From Paenibacillus polysaccharolyticus (lineage in GTDB: Bacteria > Bacillota > Bacilli > Paenibacillales > Paenibacillaceae): DNA of 64,000 bases. Within the stretch, counting starts at the first letter, position 1, and the number at the start of each line of letters is the position of its first letter. The DNA lies in contig NZ_FMVM01000008.1 in assembly GCF_900102085.1 (NCBI RefSeq), forward strand, positions 124,001 through 188,000. Direction: 5' to 3'. The notes beneath the pieces were generated by a model. It was not told where the DNA came from. It saw only the letters and a program-made list of their open reading frames with translations, and did no database searches. The translations under genes and the position numbers were made by a program. Shown here in pieces: positions 45,008 to 55,225 of the stretch.

Positions 45008-45514
45008 GTGCGAAAAGAAAGTAATGGTAACTGGTATACAGCTCGTCTTCGTGTACGTTATCAGGAGAGCGACCAGATGGGGGTTGTCTATCATGCGAAC
45101 TACCTGAACTGGTTCGAGATCGGCCGTACCGAGATGATTCGCCAAATGGGGTATACATATCGTAAAATGGAAGAACAGGCACTGTTGCTTCCTGTAACCG
45201 GTCTGGATGTGAAGTATCATAAACCGGCGCGGTACGATGACGAGATCATCATTTTCACTCGAATCACTGCTTTTAGCGGCTTGCGCCTGAATTACGAGTA
45301 CGACATAAGACGTATGTCTGAGGAAGATGATGCTTCACTCGCTGTCGGTGAACGGGTGTGGGCACATGATGAATCACTCCCAGGTGAACGACTGGTGACG
45401 GGATCTACCCAGCATGTGTGGGTGAATACAGACTGGAAGCCGGTTAGACTGGATAAGGTCGCTTCAGAGCTATACAGCGCGCTTGAAAAGGTGTGGTTCT
45501 CAGGAAAGGAGTAA
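45008..45514 (+). CDS. YbgC/FadM-type acyl-CoA thioesterase
   Basis: A 168-residue hotdog-fold thioesterase. The 4HBT signature is YQESDQMGVVYHANYLNWFEIGRTE, with the catalytic Asp in SDQMG and the conserved HANY. It hydrolyses acyl-CoA or acyl-ACP; chain specificity cannot be read. The GTG at 45008 has AAGGAGG 8 nt upstream. The open frame from 44924 runs through the pyk terminator and is not used. It ends 7 nt before the fxsA start. Confidence 0.88.
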   Translation: MRKESNGNWYTARLRVRYQESDQMGVVYHANYLNWFEIGRTEMIRQMGYTYRKMEEQALLLPVTGLDVKYHKPARYDDEIIIFTRITAFSGLRLNYEYDIRRMSEEDDASLAVGERVWAHDESLPGERLVTGSTQHVWVNTDWKPVRLDKVASELYSALEKVWFSGKE

Positions 45515-45521
45515 CATATCA

Positions 45522-45920
45522 ATGCGAAAATGGATGTGGGCTTTACTTTTATTAATTCCGGTAATTGAGCTGTTTGGTTTCATTCTGATGAGTGATTGGA
45601 TCGGGGCCGGAAAAACATTGCTTCTTATGATTCTCACGTCCTTGATTGGTATAGCCATGTTACAGTTTGAAGGGCGTAAGGTATTGATGGACGCCAAACA
45701 GGAGATGGAACGCGGCAAGGTGCCTGGGCGGAAAATGGTCGATGGTCTTTTCGTTTTTGTCGGCGGATTCTTGCTGTTGATCCCTGGTTTTGTGACCGAT
45801 CTCATCGGTTTTACGTTAGTATTTCCGTTAACACGTCCAGTATATCGGTTATTCTTCCTGGGCTGGTTGGAGAAAAAGATGAGAAACGGCAGCATTACAT
45901 TTTATCGCCGTCCGAAATAG
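45522..45920 (+). CDS. fxsA: FxsA family membrane protein
   Basis: A 132-residue membrane protein with the FxsA pattern: a first helix with IPVIELFGFI, a second with LLLMILTSLIGIAMLQFEG, a cytoplasmic stretch with the conserved PGRKMVDG, and a third helix (VFVGGFLLLIPGFVTDLIGFTLVFP). FxsA helps phages escape F-plasmid exclusion in E. coli, but the normal role is unknown. AAAGGAG overlaps the end of the thioesterase gene. The RYFF-like basic tail is cytoplasmic. Confidence 0.93.
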   Translation: MRKWMWALLLLIPVIELFGFILMSDWIGAGKTLLLMILTSLIGIAMLQFEGRKVLMDAKQEMERGKVPGRKMVDGLFVFVGGFLLLIPGFVTDLIGFTLVFPLTRPVYRLFFLGWLEKKMRNGSITFYRRPK

Positions 45921-45945
45921 GAGAGCATCTATCTCGTTTAAACCA

Positions 45946-45994
45946 AAAGTCTCCGTTCTGCAGACACCTTCTGCTTGGAACGGAGACTTTTTTG
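45946..45994 (+). terminator. Intrinsic terminator of fxsA
   Basis: AAAGTCTCCGTTC (45946-45958) pairs with GAACGGAGACTTT (45978-45990), followed by TTT. It lies between convergent fxsA and ytvI and could also serve the minus strand, where it is preceded by A-rich sequence. Confidence 0.85.
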
Positions 45995-46042
45995 CATTAG
46001 TTTAACTGGAAAAGAATTGTGATTAATACTCTTCAATCAGAC

Positions 46043-47161
46043 TCATCGGACTCTGCCATTAATGATATAGGTCCTGAGGTCACGAAGTACATTGGCACGG
46101 TTAAAAGCATCGAGAATCACAAGACTCACCGGACCGATAATGAGGCCTAGCACACCAAATAGCTTCAAGCCAACAAACATGCCTACTAACGTTGCGAGTG
46201 GGTCTAGCCCCACACTACTGGCAAGAACTTTCGGTTCAATGATCTGCCGGGCAATAAGCAGGATAAGATAGATCACACTAATACCGATGCCAAGATAGAT
46301 ATCCCCGTTCATGAACAAATACGCCGCCCAAGGTACCATTACCAGACCGACACCAAGATAGGGGAGCAGGTCGACCAGACCAATCAGCAGAGCGATCGTG
46401 AACGCTGACTTGACTTGAAGGATAAGTAACCCAATCATGACGAACAGCGCTGTAATCGAGATCATGATCAGCTGTGCGCGTACATAACCAAAGAGGGCTT
46501 TTTTGAGATCATTCCAGATATCAGAGATCGGTTTGCGAACTGCAGACGGAACCCAACCAGAGACGGTAATGCTATGACGCGTCCAGCCTTTGCTAATGAA
46601 AAAGGTAGATAGCAACACCACAATGAGAACTGCACCCATATTAGGTAGCGAGGTCAGCAGGTTTAAAATCAGGTTGAAAAACCCAGTAACAAGGTCACTT
46701 ACCGCTGTTCCTACGGTCTCTGTTGTTTTGCTGATGTTACTATTAATGGTTTCTTGATAATTCGGGTTTTCTTTGTAAAAATCGTTAATCTGCGCTATCA
46801 AACTTTGGATCGTATCGTTCTGCGTCCAGCGTACAAACGTTTCTTTGATTTCGTCCACATGCAGATCGAAACTGGTGGTTAGTGAAATGACTTCTTTAAC
46901 CATACGAGTAACAGCCGCAGATAAAATTACAGCGATTGCCCCAAAATACAATAGAAGTGATAAGGTAACCGCGAGCCAGCGTGGAAAACGGAGCCTGTTC
47001 TGGAGCAACTTTACGAGCGGATTCATCGCGTAGGCAATAATCCAGGCAATAACAAAAGGATATAACAGCGGGAACAATAGATATACGGCTACGGCGATCA
47101 GAAAGGTAGCTACAATAACCCACAGACCGCGAAGCAGACGTTTGAGAATGATTCGATCCAA
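46043..47161 (-). CDS. ytvI: Sporulation integral membrane protein YtvI
   Basis: A 372-residue member of the AI-2E transporter/PerM superfamily with about eight hydrophobic segments and an extracytoplasmic loop at about 95-165. Family marks are YPFVIAWIIAYAMNPLVKLL and LVDLLPYLGVGLVMVPWAAY, and IIEPKVLASSVGLDPLATLVGMFVGLKLFG near the end. YtvI is under sporulation control in Bacilli. What it moves is unknown. The start is TTG with GGGGAG 7-8 nt upstream. It lies between pyk and citZ, as in B. subtilis. Confidence 0.9.
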   Translation of the reverse strand: MDRIILKRLLRGLWVIVATFLIAVAVYLLFPLLYPFVIAWIIAYAMNPLVKLLQNRLRFPRWLAVTLSLLLYFGAIAVILSAAVTRMVKEVISLTTSFDLHVDEIKETFVRWTQNDTIQSLIAQINDFYKENPNYQETINSNISKTTETVGTAVSDLVTGFFNLILNLLTSLPNMGAVLIVVLLSTFFISKGWTRHSITVSGWVPSAVRKPISDIWNDLKKALFGYVRAQLIMISITALFVMIGLLILQVKSAFTIALLIGLVDLLPYLGVGLVMVPWAAYLFMNGDIYLGIGISVIYLILLIARQIIEPKVLASSVGLDPLATLVGMFVGLKLFGVLGLIIGPVSLVILDAFNRANVLRDLRTYIINGRVR

Positions 47162-47565
47162 GGTTCAACTCCCCTTTATTCAGTCAAGAGCTTATCTTAT
47201 TAATATAGAGCAATCGTAAGCTTTTGAAACGCCAAAAAGAACAGTCTGCAACCGTGTGCCGGAATCCTGCTTAGCACATCGTCTGCCTAAAGTATGCCTG
47301 AGTTTTACAAATTATAGCAATAGATTTTGTGACTATATTTTGGTTTGATTTCTCTAATGACATAAATTGTTTAGTACACATTAAATCCCAACCCTGCTTG
47401 TGTAAAGGTTTTCAAAAATGCTTTATCGGTCCGATAAATATGTTTGATGTGCGAATGAACTCTCATCATGTTCACATAAACGACAAAATCCAGTATGATG
47501 ATATAAGTAAATACCGATTGACAGATAAGAAAACCGAATTTTGACAACTTAGGTCATTTTTAAAA
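47162..47565. other. Divergent region between ytvI and citZ
   Basis: About 400 nt of AT-rich sequence with short open frames that lack ribosome sites. It carries ytvI and citZ control signals. A TTGACA at 47541-47546 is a candidate -35 for citZ, but the only nearby -10-like sequence (TAAAAT, 14 nt away) is poorly spaced. Confidence 0.4.
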
Positions 47566-47579
47566 TGAAACGGTTTACA
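47566..47579 (+). promoter_or_regulatory. cre-like site upstream of citZ
   Basis: TGAAACGGTTTACA. Its reverse complement fits the CcpA operator pattern TGWAANCGNTNWCA with one mismatch in the central CG. It lies 78 nt before the citZ start. B. subtilis citZ is carbon-repressed, so a CcpA role is plausible but not shown. Confidence 0.35.
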
Positions 47580-47656
47580 AAAGAGGTTAGGTGCACTTTG
47601 GCACTGATATGACTTAGAATGATTTCTGATTTCGCTTATTAAAGGAGAGATGTAAT

Positions 47657-48769
47657 ATGACAGCTACCAAAGGTCTGGAAGGCATCGTTGCAACAACCTC
47701 TTCGATCAGCTCTATTGTAGACGGTGTGCTTACATACCGTGGATACGATATCGATGATTTGGCTGAACATGCAAGTTTTGAAGAAGTTGCTTATCTGCTC
47801 TGGTTTGGCAAGTTGCCAACAGCAGATGAACTGAAGTCACTTCGTAAAAGTCTGAGCGATTACGCGCCGATTCCAAGCGAATTGATCGCCCAAATCAAGT
47901 TGTATCCAAAACACATCAGCACGATGGCAGCTCTACGCTCTGCAGTCTCCGCGCTTGCGCTCTATGATGAGCAAGCCGACGAGATGACAGAAGCTGCGAA
48001 CGAAAACAAAGCGGTGAAGTTGCAAGCGCAATTGCCAACCATTGTAGCGGCAATCTCACGTATTCGTAAGGGGCAAGAGCCTGTGGCTCCAAAAGAAGGC
48101 GCTTCCATCGCTGCGAACTTTTTATACATGATGACAGGAGAAGAGCCGTCCGAAACAGCGGTAAAAGCACTTGATCAGGCGCTTGTTCTGCATGCAGATC
48201 ACGAGCTGAATGCTTCAACATTTGCTGCCCGCGTTACGGTAGCGACCCTGTCTGATATTTACTCAGGCGTAACTTCTGCGATCGGTGCACTCAAAGGGCC
48301 TTTGCATGGTGGTGCAAACGAAGCTGTTATGAAAATGCTGGACGAGATCGGTACACCGGATCGTCTGGAAGCGGCTATTCAGGAAAAACTGAATAACCGT
48401 GAGAAAATCATGGGCTTTGGACACCGCGTATACAAAAATGGTGACCCACGTGCAAAGCATTTGCAGAAGATGTCCAAAGAACTGGGTGAGATGAACAACG
48501 ATACCCGTTTGTATGAGATGTCCGTGAAGATTGAAGAAATCGTGACAGGCCAAAAAGGTTTGAAGCCAAATGTCGATTTCTATTCCGCTTCCGTATACAC
48601 TCAACTGAAGATTGATCAGGAATTGTTCACACCGATCTTTGCGATCAGCCGCGTGTCCGGTTGGACAGCGCATATTCTGGAGCAACTTGCAGATAACCGC
48701 ATTATCCGTCCGCGTGCCGAGTACACGGGCCCAACAGATCAGAAATACGTTTCCATCGATCTTCGCTAA
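47657..48769 (+). CDS. citZ: Citrate synthase
   Basis: A 370-residue citrate synthase condensing acetyl-CoA and oxaloacetate. The N-terminal KGLEGIVATTSSIS and VLTYRGYDIDDLAEHASFEEVAYLLW are typical of the short Gram-positive type. Catalytic residues lie in LHADHELNAST, GPLHGGANE, GFGHRVYKNGDPRA and the Asp of VDFYSASVY. AAAGGAGAG precedes the ATG. It is first of the citZ-icd-mdh set, with 147 nt before icd. Confidence 0.96.
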   Translation: MTATKGLEGIVATTSSISSIVDGVLTYRGYDIDDLAEHASFEEVAYLLWFGKLPTADELKSLRKSLSDYAPIPSELIAQIKLYPKHISTMAALRSAVSALALYDEQADEMTEAANENKAVKLQAQLPTIVAAISRIRKGQEPVAPKEGASIAANFLYMMTGEEPSETAVKALDQALVLHADHELNASTFAARVTVATLSDIYSGVTSAIGALKGPLHGGANEAVMKMLDEIGTPDRLEAAIQEKLNNREKIMGFGHRVYKNGDPRAKHLQKMSKELGEMNNDTRLYEMSVKIEEIVTGQKGLKPNVDFYSASVYTQLKIDQELFTPIFAISRVSGWTAHILEQLADNRIIRPRAEYTGPTDQKYVSIDLR

Positions 48770-48916
48770 ACTTTAGCAAAAACAGTATAATCATATAGAT
48801 GAGGCGAGGGGCTTGTGAATGCGAGGCTGTACTGCCGAGTAGAGACAGCCCTTCCTTCCTGCAAAAATGTGGTATGCTTCATACTGTGAAACCAAAACTT
48901 AGGAGGAATTGTAATT

Positions 48917-50209
48917 ATGAAATTGGAAAAATTTGCACTCCCAACTGAAGGCGAAAAAATTCAAATTGACAACGGTACGCTTCAAGTACCTAATAATCCA
49001 ATCATTCCATTCATCGAAGGTGACGGTACAGGCCGTGACATCTGGAAAGCTTCTGTACGTGTTCTGGATGCAGCAGTAGAAAAAGCATATAACGGTACTA
49101 AAAAAATTGCTTGGTATGAAGTGTTTGCTGGTGAGAAAGCATTCAATACATACGGAGAGTGGTTGCCGAACGATACGCTCGAAGCGATTCGTGAGTACAT
49201 CGTAGCCATCAAAGGACCTCTGACTACGCCAATCGGCGGCGGTATCCGTTCCCTGAACGTGGCACTTCGTCAAGAGCTTGACCTGTACACTTGCCTGCGT
49301 CCTGTACGTTATTTCAATGGTGTACCTTCCCCGGTTAAACGTCCTGAGCTGGTTGACATGGTTATTTTCCGTGAAAACACAGAGGACATCTATGCAGGTA
49401 TCGAGTACGCTGAAGGTTCTGCAGAAGTGAAAAAAATGATCCAGTTCTTGCAACAGGAGATGGGTGTTAACAAAATTCGTTTCCCAGAAACTTCCGGTAT
49501 CGGTATCAAACCTGTATCTGAGGAAGGTTCGAAACGTTTGGTTCGTGCAGCGGTACAATATGCTGTTGACCATAACCGCAAAACCGTTACTTTGGTACAC
49601 AAAGGTAATATCATGAAATTCACTGAAGGTGCCTTCAAAAACTGGGGTTACGAAGTGGCAGAAGCAGAATTTGGCGACAAAGTATTCACTTGGGCACAAT
49701 ACGATGTGATCAAAGAAAAAGACGGTACAGATGCAGCTAATGCAGCGCAAAAAGCAGCAGAAGATGCTGGCAAAATCATCGTTAAAGATGCTATTGCTGA
49801 TATCGCTTTGCAACAAGTATTGACTCGTCCGGGTGAATTCGACGTGATCGCTACATTGAACCTGAACGGTGACTATCTGTCCGATGCTCTCGCAGCGCAA
49901 GTTGGCGGAATTGGTATCGCACCTGGTGCGAACATCAACTATGTAACTGGACATGCTATCTTCGAAGCAACACACGGTACTGCACCTAAATACGCAGATA
50001 AAGATGTCGTGAACCCTGGTTCCGTAATCCTCTCCGGCGTAATGTTGCTTGAGCACCTGGGCTGGCAAGAAGCGGCAAACCTGATCTACAAAGGCATGGA
50101 AACATCCATTAACAATAAAACGGTAACGTATGACTTTGCACGTCTGATGGACGGCGCAACAGAAGTGAAATGTTCCGAATTCGCTGATCAAATCATTAGC
50201 AACCTGTAA
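48917..50209 (+). CDS. icd: NADP-dependent isocitrate dehydrogenase
   Basis: A 430-residue enzyme converting isocitrate to 2-oxoglutarate with CO2 release. Substrate and cofactor motifs include [12 protein letters not shown], the [27 protein letters not shown] loop with the Ser corresponding to the E. coli phosphorylation site, [32 protein letters not shown] and [20 protein letters not shown] precedes the ATG. Codon bias is strong, which leaves a long open antisense frame. It is followed after 28 nt by mdh. Confidence 0.97.
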   Translation: MKLEKFALPTEGEKIQIDNGTLQVPNNPIIPFIEGDGTGRDIWKASVRVLDAAVEKAYNGTKKIAWYEVFAGEKAFNTYGEWLPNDTLEAIREYIVAIKGPLTTPIGGGIRSLNVALRQELDLYTCLRPVRYFNGVPSPVKRPELVDMVIFRENTEDIYAGIEYAEGSAEVKKMIQFLQQEMGVNKIRFPETSGIGIKPVSEEGSKRLVRAAVQYAVDHNRKTVTLVHKGNIMKFTEGAFKNWGYEVAEAEFGDKVFTWAQYDVIKEKDGTDAANAAQKAAEDAGKIIVKDAIADIALQQVLTRPGEFDVIATLNLNGDYLSDALAAQVGGIGIAPGANINYVTGHAIFEATHGTAPKYADKDVVNPGSVILSGVMLLEHLGWQEAANLIYKGMETSINNKTVTYDFARLMDGATEVKCSEFADQIISNL

Positions 50210-50237
50210 CAAAAACCTGTAAGGGGAGATGTGAATC

Positions 50238-51179
50238 GTGACTATTCAGCGCAAAAAAATCACAGTCGTTGGTGCCGGTTTTACCGGTGCTACAACTGCA
50301 CTAATGCTTGCCCAGAAGGAACTCGGGGATGTTGTTCTGGTTGATATTCCTCAACTGGAGAATCCGACCAAGGGTAAAGCACTCGATCTGCTGGAGGCTA
50401 GCCCTGTGCAAGGGTTCGACAGTCATATCGTGGGAACTTCCAACTACGAGGATACAGCTGGTTCAGACATTGTGATCATTACAGCCGGAATTGCCCGCAA
50501 ACCGGGCATGAGCCGTGACGATCTGGTGAATACGAATGCAGGTATTGTGAAGTCCGTGTGTGAAAATGTGAAAACATATTGCCCTGAGTCCATTGTCATT
50601 ATTCTGAGCAACCCGGTAGATGCAATGACGTATGCAGCGTATCAGACACTCGGTTTTCCGAAAAACCGCGTGATCGGACAGTCGGGTGTTCTCGACACCG
50701 CCAGATACTGTACGTTCATTGCGCAGGAGTTAAATGTATCCGTAGAGGATGTGCGTGGCTTTGTGCTTGGCGGTCATGGCGACGATATGGTACCACTCGT
50801 TCGTTATTCGAGTGTAGGCGGTATTCCAATCGATACCCTGATTCCAGCAGATCGCATTGATGCGATTGTGCAACGTACCCGTGTAGGCGGCGGTGAGATT
50901 GTTAACCTGCTGGGTAATGGCAGTGCATACTATGCTCCGGCAGCTTCACTGGTCCAGATGACGGAGGCCATTTTGAAGGACAAAAAACGCATTATTCCGG
51001 TTATTGCTTATCTTGAAGGTGAGTATGGATATCAGGATCTGTTCCTCGGTGTGCCAACTGTTCTGGGAGGCAACGGAATTGAGAAGATTTTCGAACTGGA
51101 GTTGACAGCCGAAGAAAAAGCAGCGCTTGATACGTCTGCAGATTCGGTGCGTAACGTCATTTCAATCGTTAATATTTAA
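50238..51179 (+). CDS. mdh: Malate dehydrogenase
   Basis: A 313-residue NAD-dependent, LDH-like malate dehydrogenase making oxaloacetate for CitZ. The Rossmann motif is [12 protein letters not shown], the substrate Arg lies in [13 protein letters not shown], and the catalytic His is in [21 protein letters not shown]. The GTG start has AAGGGGAG upstream. A perfect hairpin terminator lies 31 nt after the stop. In B. subtilis phoPR and polA follow; here about 4.5 kb of other genes are inserted first. Confidence 0.97.
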   Translation: MTIQRKKITVVGAGFTGATTALMLAQKELGDVVLVDIPQLENPTKGKALDLLEASPVQGFDSHIVGTSNYEDTAGSDIVIITAGIARKPGMSRDDLVNTNAGIVKSVCENVKTYCPESIVIILSNPVDAMTYAAYQTLGFPKNRVIGQSGVLDTARYCTFIAQELNVSVEDVRGFVLGGHGDDMVPLVRYSSVGGIPIDTLIPADRIDAIVQRTRVGGGEIVNLLGNGSAYYAPAASLVQMTEAILKDKKRIIPVIAYLEGEYGYQDLFLGVPTVLGGNGIEKIFELELTAEEKAALDTSADSVRNVISIVNI

Positions 51180-51210
51180 GTTTTGAAGACTTTTTGAACA
51201 TGAAAAGTGA

Positions 51211-51242
51211 GAAAACCTCCGTAAATACGGAGGTTTTCTTTT
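51211..51242 (+). terminator. Intrinsic terminator of mdh
   Basis: GAAAACCTCCGTA (51211-51223) pairs perfectly with TACGGAGGTTTTC (51226-51238), followed by TTTTC. Confidence 0.9.
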
Positions 51243-51314
51243 CTTTGGATAAGTTCCCCAGTATAATAAAATGTGATATACAGCACAGCGAATATGTTGA
51301 GGAGGATGAAAATT

Positions 51315-51740
51315 TTGACAATGATTATGTATTTGCTCCATATCGTCGGAGCACTGGCCATGGGATTTTATCTGATTTTGCCATTCGTGGTAGGTAAAAT
51401 TCGCACATTGAGCTTGCCAGCACAGGAGGGAGCATTCGCGTCACTTCGTTCCTTAAACAAAGTTGCACAGTATGCGCTTGTTATTCAGCTTCTTACAGGT
51501 GGTTATCTGATGACAAAGGGAGATTACTCCCACATCTGGATGGCTGTTGTCGTAGTAATTCTTCTCGCGATTGCAGCCATTGGTGGAATTATGGGTAAAC
51601 CGTTACGTCTTGCCGCAGAAGGTGTGAAAAATAATAAGGATGTAACACCATACCAAAGCAAAATTCGTACGTTCAGCACGTTGCTTGCCGTGTTCTTGCT
51701 CATCATGGTGTACCTGATGGTGGACAGATCCATTTTCTAA
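51315..51740 (+). CDS. Four-helix membrane protein, unknown function
   Basis: A 141-residue protein with hydrophobic segments at about 3-24, 52-68, 74-95 and 118-137 and basic short loops. I do not recognise the family. The TTG at 51315 has GAGGAGG 9 nt upstream. The ATG at 51306 directly abuts that site and is less likely. It is monocistronic: the mdh terminator lies before it, and the next gene is convergent. Confidence 0.78.
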   Translation: MTMIMYLLHIVGALAMGFYLILPFVVGKIRTLSLPAQEGAFASLRSLNKVAQYALVIQLLTGGYLMTKGDYSHIWMAVVVVILLAIAAIGGIMGKPLRLAAEGVKNNKDVTPYQSKIRTFSTLLAVFLLIMVYLMVDRSIF

Positions 51741-51934
51741 TAGGAGAATAAGAGGCTTCAGGGTCTAATGTTTTTTCTCAAACGATAACTATGAGTATAA
51801 GGTGAAGCGTTTGCACATGTTCAGGACAAGTGGTAGCGCTAAAAGCTATTGCTAATGAAACATGTACGCTTTTAAGCATGTGGCGTGAGTAACGCCCGAT
51901 TCTATTGAATCAAACCGTACAGACAGAGACAGAA

Positions 51935-51969
51935 AAACAGACAGCCTACAAAGGCTGTCTGTTTGATTT
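51935..51969 (-). terminator. Intrinsic terminator of the GGDEF gene
   Basis: AAACAGACAGCCT (51935-51947) pairs perfectly with AGGCTGTCTGTTT (51952-51964). Read on the minus strand, the stem ends in GTTTTTCT, fitting the gene ending at 52022. Confidence 0.8.
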
Positions 51970-52021
51970 GTGATCTTTTATTCAATGACTGCCGGGAACC
52001 TGAATACCTTGCTACTCATCA

Positions 52022-53581
52022 TTAGCTAACACCGGCACCATAAACTCGTACTGCATTTCGGCCATTCCGTTTGGACTCATACAGGGCGTGATCGGCGTCA
52101 CGTAGCAAAGATTCCAGGGTATCCGACTCGCCAACCGTTTGGGAGACACCAAAGCTGGCGGTGACCGGAATGGACTTGCCCTCTAGGTTGAGCGGTTGAT
52201 TTAACAAAGCCATTCGCAACTGCTCTGCAAGAGCATATGCTTCTTGGAGTACCATGTTCGGCAAAGCGATAACGAATTCCTCTCCGCCGTAACGGGCGAA
52301 TAACATTTCACTGTTTAAATAACGATTGCACACGGATACAACATGAACGATGGCTTGGTCACCCGCATCATGACCGTACGTGTCGTTGATACGCTTGAAA
52401 TGGTCAATGTCAAACAAGATAAAAGAGACGGGGTGAAAATTAAGCCGGGCTTCTTGAAGCCATTCTCTTCCTTTGTTCAAAAATTGAGTCCGATTGTATA
52501 TTTTGGTTAAACCATCGTAATAAGCTAGTTGTTTCAATTGTTCTTGTAAAAAACGTTGTTCGGTAATGTCGATTAGCATAATGAGAATACCGACAACTTG
52601 AGGATTTTTGTTAAATACATAAGACGTTCTGACTTGGTAACAGACGGTTTCTCCGTTTAATTGCCAGTACAAGTCGGTTTGCAGCCCTTCTCTTTCATAT
52701 TCAACGGGAAAGGTCTCTCCTGCAAGACGAAGCCAGATGTCATTCAAAGGTTGCCCAACCATCGATGTTTCAATGTCAGGTAACATCAGTCTTAGGGATC
52801 TGTTGAAATCGACAAGACGATAGGAACTATCCAGTACAAGAACCCCTTCGCGCATACTTTCAAAAATGCTTTCTTTGGCGATCGGTACAATGGTTAACAG
52901 TCTGGAGGACAGAATAGCCCAGATATACATAGCCGATGTAACACACATCAGTACGGGAACTGGGTCGAGGCCAAACGGAGTCACGCCAAGTAAGTATACA
53001 AATGCAGCAACCATCGGAATAATCTGCGACACAATTAACGTAAGCAGTTGACGACGGTACATCTTTTTGGTGTGACGCCATTGCCCAATTAAGATAAGGC
53101 CAGCACACAAAAGGCAGGAGAACGTAAATGCACCATGGACAACATACCATTGACCAATATCCATCGCCATGACGGGGACTGTGCTATCCTCACGTAACCA
53201 TACTCTTTTGTAATAGAGATGATGCCAATCATTCGTAGCAACCAGAAAGACGGTAATGGAAGGAATGATGAATAAGGCTGACGTCAGCCATTTAGACAAC
53301 TTTTTTCCAGTGTAATGAATCATGAGAAGCAGGCCAAGCGGTGCAGAGATCGGCATACCAATATATTGGACGATATTCCAGAACTTCATCTGTTCCAGTG
53401 TATTACTGGCGAGGCCAATGGCATATCCGAAGGTATATACGGACAGGGAAGCCGTGTACAGGATAAAGATGTTGGCGTTTGGAAAATGGGCTCTTCTGAA
53501 GTACGTATACATACACAGAAACAGATTCAGCACGGCTGACGTGGTCACAAGTGTAATGTATGAAGTAATATGCGATTCCAT
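52022..53581 (-). CDS. Membrane-bound diguanylate cyclase (7TM-PAS-GGDEF)
   Basis: A 519-residue protein. Seven hydrophobic segments fill about residues 1-225, like the histidine-kinase N-terminal 7TM sensor region. A PAS-like domain follows at about 230-345 (ESMREGVLVLDSSYRLVDFN), then a GGDEF domain with GGEEF at 432-436 and the DGLTKIYNR, FDIDHFKRINDTYGHDAGD motifs. The GGEEF motif is intact, so synthesis of cyclic di-GMP is expected. The likely signal is membrane-derived or extracellular. GGAG lies 8 nt before the ATG. With the two HD-GYP genes, the window encodes both making and breaking of this messenger. Confidence 0.93.
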   Translation of the reverse strand: MESHITSYITLVTTSAVLNLFLCMYTYFRRAHFPNANIFILYTASLSVYTFGYAIGLASNTLEQMKFWNIVQYIGMPISAPLGLLLMIHYTGKKLSKWLTSALFIIPSITVFLVATNDWHHLYYKRVWLREDSTVPVMAMDIGQWYVVHGAFTFSCLLCAGLILIGQWRHTKKMYRRQLLTLIVSQIIPMVAAFVYLLGVTPFGLDPVPVLMCVTSAMYIWAILSSRLLTIVPIAKESIFESMREGVLVLDSSYRLVDFNRSLRLMLPDIETSMVGQPLNDIWLRLAGETFPVEYEREGLQTDLYWQLNGETVCYQVRTSYVFNKNPQVVGILIMLIDITEQRFLQEQLKQLAYYDGLTKIYNRTQFLNKGREWLQEARLNFHPVSFILFDIDHFKRINDTYGHDAGDQAIVHVVSVCNRYLNSEMLFARYGGEEFVIALPNMVLQEAYALAEQLRMALLNQPLNLEGKSIPVTASFGVSQTVGESDTLESLLRDADHALYESKRNGRNAVRVYGAGVS

Positions 53582-53999
53582 GTTCAGATCTCCATGTCAA
53601 ATTAGATTGTTGTCGTATTGAAGCCAATGAGATGATGCTACTAATCACGCTAGGTGACTTAAAAAAGATGAATATAATCTCCACACTGTACATTGTACAT
53701 CAGCCCTATCTGCTTAGGAACACCATTTGCATGATGAAACAGGTTAATTTCGAAAAAATTTCGAATATTCACAAATGCAGATGATGACGAAATACAAAGT
53801 TTGGATTCCCATATATGTGGTAAATAAGGAATGACAGTAATTATGAAGGTTCGCATTGCTGTCCAGGAGAAGAATAATCTGGTCGGTTCATGCCATCCTA
53901 CAGAATGAGACTTATGACGAATGAGAGACAAGGAAGCATGTTATTTGTGTCCAAGTCTTCTTAAAATCAAACATGTTCATTTTGAAAGGAGAAGGTACA
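53582..53999. other. Divergent gap between GGDEF and SDR genes
   Basis: About 420 nt, AT-rich. It must contain the promoters of the two divergent genes, but I could not fix convincing -35/-10 pairs. Short frames here lack ribosome sites. Nothing else seen. Confidence 0.4.
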
Positions 54000-54872
54000 A
54001 TGTCAAGCACTACCCAGCAAAAACAACAAACGATGCCTGCACAACATCAAGATCAGCGTCCGGGGATTGAATCCAAGATGAATCCCAAGCCTGAATTCGA
54101 GAGGGCGCAGTATAAGGCAGCAGGCAAACTATCGGACAAAGTGGCTTTGATTACGGGAGGAGACAGCGGAATTGGACGGGCTGTTGCTGTTACGTATGCC
54201 AAGGAAGGCGCCGATGTGGCGATTGTATATCTGAGTGAGCATGAGGACGCCAAGGAAACGAAACGTCAGGTGGAGCAGGAAGGGCGCAAGTGTGTGCTTA
54301 TCGCAGGTGACATCGGTGATGTGAATTTTGCGAAGAAAAGCGTTCAACAAACGGTCGATGAACTTGGCAAACTCGACATTGTGGTTAACAATGCGGCTGA
54401 ACAACATCCGCAACAAAACTTGGAGGATATTACGCCAGAGCAACTGGAAAAAACATTCCGTACCAACATCTTTGGTATGTTTTATGTTACACAGGCGGCT
54501 ATGCCCCATCTGAAACAAGGGAGCACCGTCATTAACACAACATCGATAACCGCTTATCGGGGAAGCCCGACGTTACTGGATTATTCGTCAACCAAAGGGG
54601 CAATTACATCCTTCACCCGTTCATTGTCGATGAATCTGATTGAAAAGGGGATTCGTGTGAACGCTGTAGCTCCTGGTCCGATCTGGACACCCTTGATTCC
54701 TTCGACATTTGATGAGAAAAAAGTAAGTGAATTCGGAGCCACGCAACCGATGAAACGTCCAGGACAGCCGGATGAATTGGCACCAGCTTATGTGTACCTC
54801 GCTTCTGATGACTCTTCTTACGTCAGCGGACAGGTGATGCATGTGAACGGCGGCGAAGTCGTTAACGGCTAG
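54000..54872 (+). CDS. SDR family oxidoreductase, general-stress type
   Basis: A 290-residue short-chain dehydrogenase/reductase with a polar N-terminal extension of about 40 residues rich in Gln (QQKQQTMPAQHQDQRPGIESKM), as in YhdF/YdaD-type stress proteins. The cofactor motif TGGDSGIG is at 52-59, NNAA follows, and the catalytic Tyr195 and Lys199 sit in YSSTK. The C-terminal VSGQVMHVNGGEVVNG is typical. The substrate is unknown. AAAGGAG precedes the ATG at 54000. The frame is open to 53973 without a better site. Confidence 0.92.
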   Translation: MSSTTQQKQQTMPAQHQDQRPGIESKMNPKPEFERAQYKAAGKLSDKVALITGGDSGIGRAVAVTYAKEGADVAIVYLSEHEDAKETKRQVEQEGRKCVLIAGDIGDVNFAKKSVQQTVDELGKLDIVVNNAAEQHPQQNLEDITPEQLEKTFRTNIFGMFYVTQAAMPHLKQGSTVINTTSITAYRGSPTLLDYSSTKGAITSFTRSLSMNLIEKGIRVNAVAPGPIWTPLIPSTFDEKKVSEFGATQPMKRPGQPDELAPAYVYLASDDSSYVSGQVMHVNGGEVVNG

Positions 54873-55225
54873 GTGATGCACCGGGCAAATGGCATTGCGG
54901 AACGGGGGAGGATAGTCGCTGTATTGAGAAGAGAAAGACGGGACGCTAAAGCATAGTGGCGTCCCGTCTTTCTTTATATATTTTTTTCAAATAAGAAGAG
55001 GGTTCCGAACAAGGGAGGCAGGTTGAAGTCCTATCTATTGTAAGATGTGATTTACAAAAGTCTGTATCTGCGTTGATATATTTATGATACCTTATACAGG
55101 TCTGACTTTAAAGCAATCGGGTGAGTCAGAGGGGAAGAAGGCAGATTTATTGCTCATTTTACATGGAAAGATATCTCATTAGATGTGATATGATAAACCG
55201 GATAACATATTCGGGAGGCACTCAT
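54873..55225. other. Gap between SDR and cupin genes
   Basis: About 350 nt. It holds the SDR terminator at 54933-54977 and, beyond it, AT-rich sequence with no other recognised element. The cupin frame remains open back to 55121 but with no ribosome site there. Confidence 0.4.
54933..54977 (+). terminator. Intrinsic terminator of SDR gene
   Basis: GAAAGACGGGACGC (54933-54946) pairs perfectly with GCGTCCCGTCTTTC (54959-54972), followed by TTTAT. Confidence 0.88.

Noticed and set aside
48899..50212. 437-residue open frame on the minus strand opposite icd
   Set aside because: It mirrors icd over its whole length. Strong codon bias of icd removes stop codons on the other strand, and the encoded Cys/Phe-rich sequence has no family look or ribosome site.
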